Shown: in pieces, positions 12,377-16,649 of the stretch | How the letters are laid out: each line of letters begins with the position of its first letter | Position numbering within the stretch: the first letter of the stretch is position 1 | NCBI GenBank assembly: GCA_010092805.1 | Contig: JAADYY010000662.1 | Coordinates: 1-16,649, forward strand | DNA length: 16,649 nucleotides | Direction of reading: 5' to 3' | DNA from: Chloroflexota bacterium | GTDB lineage: Bacteria; Chloroflexota; Anaerolineae; Aggregatilineales; Phototrophicaceae | Position numbers and translations under genes: made by a program | The notes under the pieces: model-generated | What the model was told of the DNA's origin: nothing | Databases searched by the model: none | The model's input: the letters and a program-made list of their open reading frames with translations, nothing else

Positions 12377-13972
12377 ATGGAAGTTGGCAGCGAGTTCAGC
12401 CATTACAGGGTCGTCGAACACATCGGGCGCGGCGGCATGGCGGACGTGTGGTCCGCGCGCGATCAGCGGCTGGGGCGCACGGTGGCGGTGAAAACAGTGG
12501 CCCGTAACCTGACCATTCAGGGCACCAACCCCGTCACGTTGTTTGAGCGCGAAGCCCAAACCATTGCCGGGCTGGAACACCCTTACATCCTGCCGATCCA
12601 TGAATTCGGTGATTACCAGGGGCAGTTGTACATCGTCATGCGTTATGTCTCTGGCGGCTCGCTGGAAGACCGGCTCGAGCAAGGGCCGATGACGCTGCAC
12701 GAGACGATTCGCATGGGCCGCTTGATCGGCCAAGCGCTGGATTACGCGCACGAGAACAAAGTCATCCATCTCGACATCAAGCCGTCCAATGTGCTGCTGG
12801 ACACCTCGAGCCTGCCGTATCTGGCCGATTTCGGGCTGGCGGCGGTGCTGGGGCCAGAAGGCCGTGCGGCCAACCCTGGGTCGGGGACGCTGTTATACAT
12901 GGCCCCCGAGCAGTTGACCTCCACCGAACTGGATCACCGCGCGGACATTTACAGCTTCGGCGTGCTCATTTTTCACATGCTCACCGGGCAGCTCCCGTTC
13001 GATGCGGCGGTGTCGCTGGCGCTGCGGCAGGTGCAGGCAAGCGAGGTCATGCCCGATATTCGCGCCATCAAGACAGAACTGCCGGGCGGAATCACCGAGT
13101 TGCTGCGCGGCTGCACCCACATCGAACCCGCCCAGCGCCCAGGCACGCTCCACGACATCATGAACGCGCTGGAAACGATTATCATGCCGGGCCGCGCCGT
13201 GCTTGATGATACGGCAGTGGTAGCGCGGGCACCCGTGCCCCGGGGGCCGAACGCCCCCACCGAACCCGCTGACGATGAGACCCGGCCACGCATCGAGATC
13301 GATACCGAAGACCTGATGACGCAGCCGCTGGACCCGATCACCGGGCCAATTTCGCGGCTGCCCTCCGTCGATGAGATCAGCGACGAAACCCAAGATCAAG
13401 CGCTGGGGTTGGATCTTCCGGAGCTGTCCCTGCGACGGCTTGATCTGGACTCCGCGCCGCAGCCGATGGCTTCCACCGAACAGATTGCGCGCCGCGAGGC
13501 GGAAGATTTGTACGCCAGGGCACGGCGCACCTGGGCGCATGGGCAGGGGCGCTTCCTGCTGGGCGTGACGCACTTCACCATCATCAACGATTACTACCGG
13601 GATGCCGCCGCCAATCAGCTCGATTTGGATGAAGGCGGCACACAAATGCTGCTGCGCGGCGCGCTCGAATACGACCTGGAGATCGATTATTGGTGGCGGC
13701 TGCTGAGCGATGAAAGCCGCCGCTGGGTGACTCTGCACGCCATCCGCAGCGAAAACGCCACCGCGCGCATCCGCGCGCTGGAACGGCTCCATGATCTGCC
13801 GGACTCCGATCCGCCGCAGATCCCGAAATTGGTGGCGCAAGCACTGCAAGTCGAGACCAACCGCGACGCCAAGCTCGCCGCCATTCAAGTGCTGGAAATA
13901 CGGGCGCGGCTGCGCGCCAGCCAAACGATTCTCACCCAACCCCCCCAGCGGGGCACCGCGCGCGCCGGATGA
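12377..13972 (+). CDS. Soluble Hanks-type Ser/Thr protein kinase with a novel helical C-terminal domain
   Basis: 531 residues. The kinase domain (about 9-270) has the glycine loop GRGGMADV (17-24), Lys39 in VAVK, Glu59, catalytic loop HLDIKPSN (131-138), DFG (151-153) and APE (176-178), so all catalytic residues are present. The HRD Arg is Leu132, making it a non-RD kinase that may not need activation-loop phosphorylation. Unlike PknB it has no membrane helix and no PASTA domains. An acidic, low-complexity linker (about 275-370) follows. The C-terminal domain (about 373-520) has conserved-looking aromatic stretches (RFLLGVTHFTIINDYY, LEYDLEIDYWWRLL) and ends in HEAT-like helices; it was not recognised. 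GAGGAAG lies about 9-12 bases before the ATG. It is followed after 66 bases by the HEAT/membrane gene, a likely partner or substrate. Confidence 0.88.
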   Translation: MEVGSEFSHYRVVEHIGRGGMADVWSARDQRLGRTVAVKTVARNLTIQGTNPVTLFEREAQTIAGLEHPYILPIHEFGDYQGQLYIVMRYVSGGSLEDRLEQGPMTLHETIRMGRLIGQALDYAHENKVIHLDIKPSNVLLDTSSLPYLADFGLAAVLGPEGRAANPGSGTLLYMAPEQLTSTELDHRADIYSFGVLIFHMLTGQLPFDAAVSLALRQVQASEVMPDIRAIKTELPGGITELLRGCTHIEPAQRPGTLHDIMNALETIIMPGRAVLDDTAVVARAPVPRGPNAPTEPADDETRPRIEIDTEDLMTQPLDPITGPISRLPSVDEISDETQDQALGLDLPELSLRRLDLDSAPQPMASTEQIARREAEDLYARARRTWAHGQGRFLLGVTHFTIINDYYRDAAANQLDLDEGGTQMLLRGALEYDLEIDYWWRLLSDESRRWVTLHAIRSENATARIRALERLHDLPDSDPPQIPKLVAQALQVETNRDAKLAAIQVLEIRARLRASQTILTQPPQRGTARAG

Positions 13973-14038
13973 TCATGCGGCTGAGTGCAAACGTTGCGCT
14001 GTAAGTCGGTGTGTGTAAGTCATTGAGTGGAAAAGACC

Positions 14039-15124
14039 ATGAGCGATAGGCCTGAGCAAGAAACGCAGCCCGCCCCCCCGGCGATGAGCACCGCGAGCAG
14101 CCCCTGGCTGAGCGGGACGCGCCAGCGGTTGGCAGATCAATTGCAATCCCAGCTCGATCTCAACCTCAACGCGGGATGGCAAGAGGTGATCTACACCCAC
14201 GACATCGATTTGTTGTTGGCGCAAACGGCCCTCAACGACGAGGAGCCGGTCGTGGCGGAACGCGCGGCCCGCGCTATTGGGCGCATCCGCTCCCAGACCG
14301 CCGTCCGCGAGATCGCCGACCGTCAGCGCCGCGGCCAGAAAGGCGCGCTGCGTGCGCTGGCGCTGGTGCGTGACGAAGCGCGGTCGCTGCCACCGGCGGT
14401 CGGGTTCCGTGGGCGGTTGTATGCGTGGCTGGCGAATACCATTCGCCGCCTCACCGATGATCCGCTCGAAGGCGTCTGGCGCTACGCAGCGGCGCTGCTG
14501 GGCGGGTTCATCGCTATGGGCATGTATGTGTGGGTGAACCTACCGAGCCAAGCGATCTTCGAGCCAGATCGCTGGGGGCGAACGATCTCGATTGGGCTGA
14601 CCTTCGGGGTGCTGACCGCCGTGATCGTCGTCGCCGCCGATGAACTGCCGCAGCGGCTGCGCGGCTTCTGGCCGTTCTGGGGGCGGCTGGTGGTGGCTGG
14701 CGTGGCCGGGGCGCTGCTGGGGATGCTGTCGTGGGGGGCTTTCACCTGGTTCTTCCTGAATTTTGAACCCGATTGGGGGGCGACGCTGGTGTATGGCGGG
14801 CTGGGCTGGGCAGCCGCCTTCATGATCGCCAACCTGTTCAAACTGCCCGGCTGGCTGATGACGATCACGACGGCTGCGGCGCTGTGGCTGCCGCTGTACC
14901 AAGCGATTCAGGTGGGCACCCCGGTGATCTACTTTCGCACGCCAGAAGTCGAGGTTTACTCGCTGCTGCTGCCGATGGCTGTGATCATGGCTGTCGGCGC
15001 GCATTTCCAGGCACTGCTGGCCGATTTTCTCGCGCTCATCCGCTGGGGGCGGGCGCAGTGGCAGCGGCGTCGCCCGGCATCCCAATCGACGGCCAGCAAT
15101 GATCAGACCGCCGATCAGATGTGA
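14039..15124 (+). CDS. Polytopic membrane protein with N-terminal HEAT-like repeats
   Basis: 361 residues. A polar, Pro/Glu/Gln-rich start is followed by a cytoplasmic helical part (about 25-125) with one or two HEAT-like repeats (NDEEPVVAERAARAIGRIRS). Six membrane spans follow at about 149-168, 182-200, 217-239, 249-268, 272-291 and 307-330, and then a basic tail (RWGRAQWQRRR) that should stay in the cytoplasm. The family was not recognised and no transporter motif was seen. ATG 14039 is preferred over the GTG at 14027 because GGAAAAG lies about 7 bases before it. It is probably co-transcribed with the kinase 66 bases upstream; the helical N-terminus may be the docking site or substrate of that kinase. 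Its end overlaps the convergent YbjN gene by 10 bases. Confidence 0.8.
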   Translation: MSDRPEQETQPAPPAMSTASSPWLSGTRQRLADQLQSQLDLNLNAGWQEVIYTHDIDLLLAQTALNDEEPVVAERAARAIGRIRSQTAVREIADRQRRGQKGALRALALVRDEARSLPPAVGFRGRLYAWLANTIRRLTDDPLEGVWRYAAALLGGFIAMGMYVWVNLPSQAIFEPDRWGRTISIGLTFGVLTAVIVVAADELPQRLRGFWPFWGRLVVAGVAGALLGMLSWGAFTWFFLNFEPDWGATLVYGGLGWAAAFMIANLFKLPGWLMTITTAAALWLPLYQAIQVGTPVIYFRTPEVEVYSLLLPMAVIMAVGAHFQALLADFLALIRWGRAQWQRRRPASQSTASNDQTADQM

Positions 15125-15573
15125 TTGTACAGCCGCCCGCCAAACTCATTGACGAGCTGATCATCGTACGCATCGGCACAGTTGGCGACAAACGCGATGA
15201 CCGAGTTGGCTTCGTTGGCGTCCATCCCGGCGACCTGGCGCTCGCTGAAGACGTACACTGTTTCGAAGTACACGCCGAAGGCAGCGTTGGTCAACTGGAG
15301 GTTCAATTCCAGCAGCCGCCGGTACAGCGGCAGCAGGCCAATTTGCGGCAGGTGTAAAATCGGCGACAGCACTTGAAAATAGCCGATCTCTTCGCGCTGC
15401 GAAATATACACCTCAATTAGCGCCGAACCGCGCATGAAGCGCCAGCCAAAGCCTTCGTGCGTGTTCATCCGCGCTTTGTCCAGCTCAACGCCCAGGCTGA
15501 GCAGAATCTGCTCGACGGTTTGGGCGTGGTTTTCGAGGCTTGGGGTAGGGCGTCGCCCCCCAAAGTTAAACAT
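15115..15573 (-). CDS. YbjN-family (type III chaperone-like fold) protein
   Basis: 152 residues, a normal length for a single YbjN domain. The order helix (ENHAQTVEQILLSLG), strands (WRFMRGSALIEVYISQ, EIGYFQVLSPIL), helix (LLPLYRRLLELNLQLTNAAFGVY) and final helix (MDANEANSVIAFVANCADAYDDQLVNEF) is characteristic of the YbjN/CesT-like fold, which generally binds and stabilises partner proteins. It has no signal peptide or membrane span. The start was moved from 15603 to 15573 because AGGGAG lies 7 bases before that ATG. It lies 85 bases downstream of the pseudoprotease gene in the same direction and may share its transcript. The last 10 bases overlap the convergent membrane-protein gene. Confidence 0.82.
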   Translation of the reverse strand: MFNFGGRRPTPSLENHAQTVEQILLSLGVELDKARMNTHEGFGWRFMRGSALIEVYISQREEIGYFQVLSPILHLPQIGLLPLYRRLLELNLQLTNAAFGVYFETVYVFSERQVAGMDANEANSVIAFVANCADAYDDQLVNEFGGRLYNHI

Positions 15574-15600
15574 GATCGCGCTCCCTACGGTGTCTCCGTG

Positions 15601-15627
15601 CAATCACATCAACACTTCAATCACATC
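15601..15627. repeat. Direct 10-bp repeat in the YbjN leader
   Basis: CAATCACATC occurs at 15601-15610 and 15618-15627, 17 bases apart, upstream of the minus-strand start at 15573. The same 10-mer occurs inverted at 15118-15127, over the end of the same gene. It could be a regulator binding pair or a translational leader element. Confidence 0.45.
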
Positions 15628-15658
15628 GATCTGAGTGGGTGTCAGGTGCCCACCAGGA

Positions 15659-16649
15659 TTAGCGTGGCCGCATCGGCTCCCCTTTGGGGTCAATCAGCTG
15701 CCCGCAGCGCTGGCAGCGGTTCCGGTGAATGCCCGCGACCGCCTGACAGTGCGGGCACGGCCTGTTCCCAAGCTGGTACAGCCCCTCCGCTTCGGGGCGT
15801 GGGTAGCGGTGCGGGTGATGCTGTGCGTGGGGCAGCACGCCGCCACAGTGTTCGCAGTAGAAGAAATCTGCGAACGCGCCCGCCCAACTCCCTGCGCCGC
15901 AGGTGGGGCAGTAGGCGTAGTTGCTGCGCCGTTCCTGCTGATACTGATCGACTGCCTGCCGGATAGCCGCGATGTGCAGCCCGAATAGATGGGTCGAGTT
16001 GTGGCTCGTGTTGCAAGTGATCATGCCGACAAGGTAGCGATACTGATCAAAGATCGGCGCGCCGCCCGCGTCCGGCAGCGCGGTGAATGACGTTGGCAGC
16101 CAGTGCGCCGCCATCACGCGCCGGGTGGGGCGGTGTGTGGCGGTGAAGGTTTGGCCGTTGGCGCGCAGCAGGCTCAGCGGCATCTGATCTGGGACGGTGG
16201 CCGTCGCTGTGATCGGCAAACCGCCCGACGCGGCAGGCATGTGCTGATCTTCAAGATAGATCACGGCGAGATCGCGATCTGTGAAGGCGCGCACCACATA
16301 GCCATGCAACTGCTGGCCGTCGCTGCGTTCGAGGAGCAGCCGCTGCATGCCACCGGTGACGGTGCGCGTCGTCGCCAGCAGCAGCCCACCCACACCGCCG
16401 CGCGCCGCCTCGACGTGATCGACCACAAAGGCCGTCCCCGTGCCGTTCGGCCCCCCCAGCACACTGACGATGTAATCGGTCAAAGCGCCGCTGCGCTCGC
16501 CGAAAGGTTCCGTCATGCTCGGTTCGCCGCTGCCGGGAGGTTGGGGGGCAAGTTCTGGTAAGGTGACGGGCGGACGCGGGATGTCCGCTGCATCGAGCGC
16601 GGGTTGTGGTTCGGGGGCGGTGCCGGGCGGCTCCGGGAGTGTAGTGGGC
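15659..16649 (-). CDS. Trypsin-fold pseudoprotease with proline-rich linker and two C-terminal zinc ribbons (5' end outside the window)
   Basis: The frame runs to the right edge with no stop. Upstream of the ATG at 16516 it encodes a Pro-rich linker (LPEPPGTAPEPQPALD), so that ATG is probably internal. Numbering from it: a trypsin-like beta-barrel (about 12-190) with GTGTAFVVD (25-33) and DLAVIYLE (82-89), which keeps the catalytic Asp82. The His motif reads LLATTRTV and the Ser motif DAGGAPIFD, so both His and Ser are lost. Two CxxC...CxxC zinc ribbons follow: C203/C206 with C221/C224, and C254/C257 with C268/C271. The likely role is peptide or protein binding rather than cleavage. The missing N-terminus could hold another signalling domain. 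It is followed leftward by the YbjN gene. Confidence 0.8.
   Translation of the reverse strand, partial: PTTLPEPPGTAPEPQPALDAADIPRPPVTLPELAPQPPGSGEPSMTEPFGERSGALTDYIVSVLGGPNGTGTAFVVDHVEAARGGVGGLLLATTRTVTGGMQRLLLERSDGQQLHGYVVRAFTDRDLAVIYLEDQHMPAASGGLPITATATVPDQMPLSLLRANGQTFTATHRPTRRVMAAHWLPTSFTALPDAGGAPIFDQYRYLVGMITCNTSHNSTHLFGLHIAAIRQAVDQYQQERRSNYAYCPTCGAGSWAGAFADFFYCEHCGGVLPHAQHHPHRYPRPEAEGLYQLGNRPCPHCQAVAGIHRNRCQRCGQLIDPKGEPMRPR

Noticed and set aside
12893..13939. 348-codon minus-strand frame inside the kinase gene
   Set aside because: It overlaps an intact kinase domain with all catalytic motifs; the antisense product has no recognisable features.
14001..14021. GTAAGTC repeated twice (14001-14007, 14015-14021) between the kinase and membrane genes
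   Set aside because: Seven bases is short enough to recur by chance and there is no promoter or ribosome-binding feature attached to it.

Overview
The window is GC-rich bacterial DNA (roughly 60-65% G+C by eye) with dense coding and short gaps. Promoters read as sigma70-type, and most starts have Shine-Dalgarno sequences. No rRNA, tRNA, transposase, phage gene or CRISPR array was seen. The gene mix suggests a Chloroflexota-like (Anaerolineae-type) environmental bacterium: large exported Ig-like proteins, a YVTN propeller/di-haem fusion, a Hanks kinase with a family-specific tail, HEAT-type membrane proteins, and zinc-ribbon/trypsin-fold proteins. That placement is inference; no marker gene is present.

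Layout. (1) 1-631, leftward: the first codons of a gene cut by the left edge, with its own promoter and a palindrome, then an SRPBCC/START-fold protein. (2) 632-1127: a noncoding gap with an imperfect REP-like inverted repeat and the promoters of the divergent flanking genes. (3) 1128-1697: a P-loop kinase of the UPF0200/dephospho-CoA-kinase-like type. (4) 1806-7617: a two-gene exported unit, consisting of a 1279-residue surface protein with Ig-like and CBM9-like parts and a YVTN beta-propeller fused to a di-haem cytochrome c peroxidase/MauG-like module. Its promoter lies inside a long inverted repeat. (5) 7723-8409: a DtxR/MntR-family metal regulator with an altered primary metal site, whose stop codon abuts that of the convergent DUF423 membrane protein (8410-8814). 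(6) 9056-15124, rightward: a 1057-residue protein with a GAP1-like N-terminus, a soluble non-RD Ser/Thr kinase with an unrecognised helical C-terminal domain, and a HEAT-like protein with six membrane spans. (7) 15115-16649, leftward: a YbjN-family protein and the C-terminal part of a proline-rich, trypsin-fold pseudoprotease with two zinc ribbons, whose 5' end lies beyond the window.

The best candidate for an undescribed system is 9056-16649. A GAP1-like scaffold, a kinase, a membrane partner, a YbjN chaperone-like protein and a catalytically dead protease/zinc-ribbon protein sit together. The kinase leader carries a 20-bp perfect palindrome and three ATCGAT sites on roughly one helical face. 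This reads as a regulated signalling or conflict module, but no effector nuclease or toxin is visible inside the window.

Region 1806-7617 looks like an envelope redox unit. The adjacent metal regulator could control it, since haem and iron use would make sense of the pairing, but no shared operator was demonstrated.
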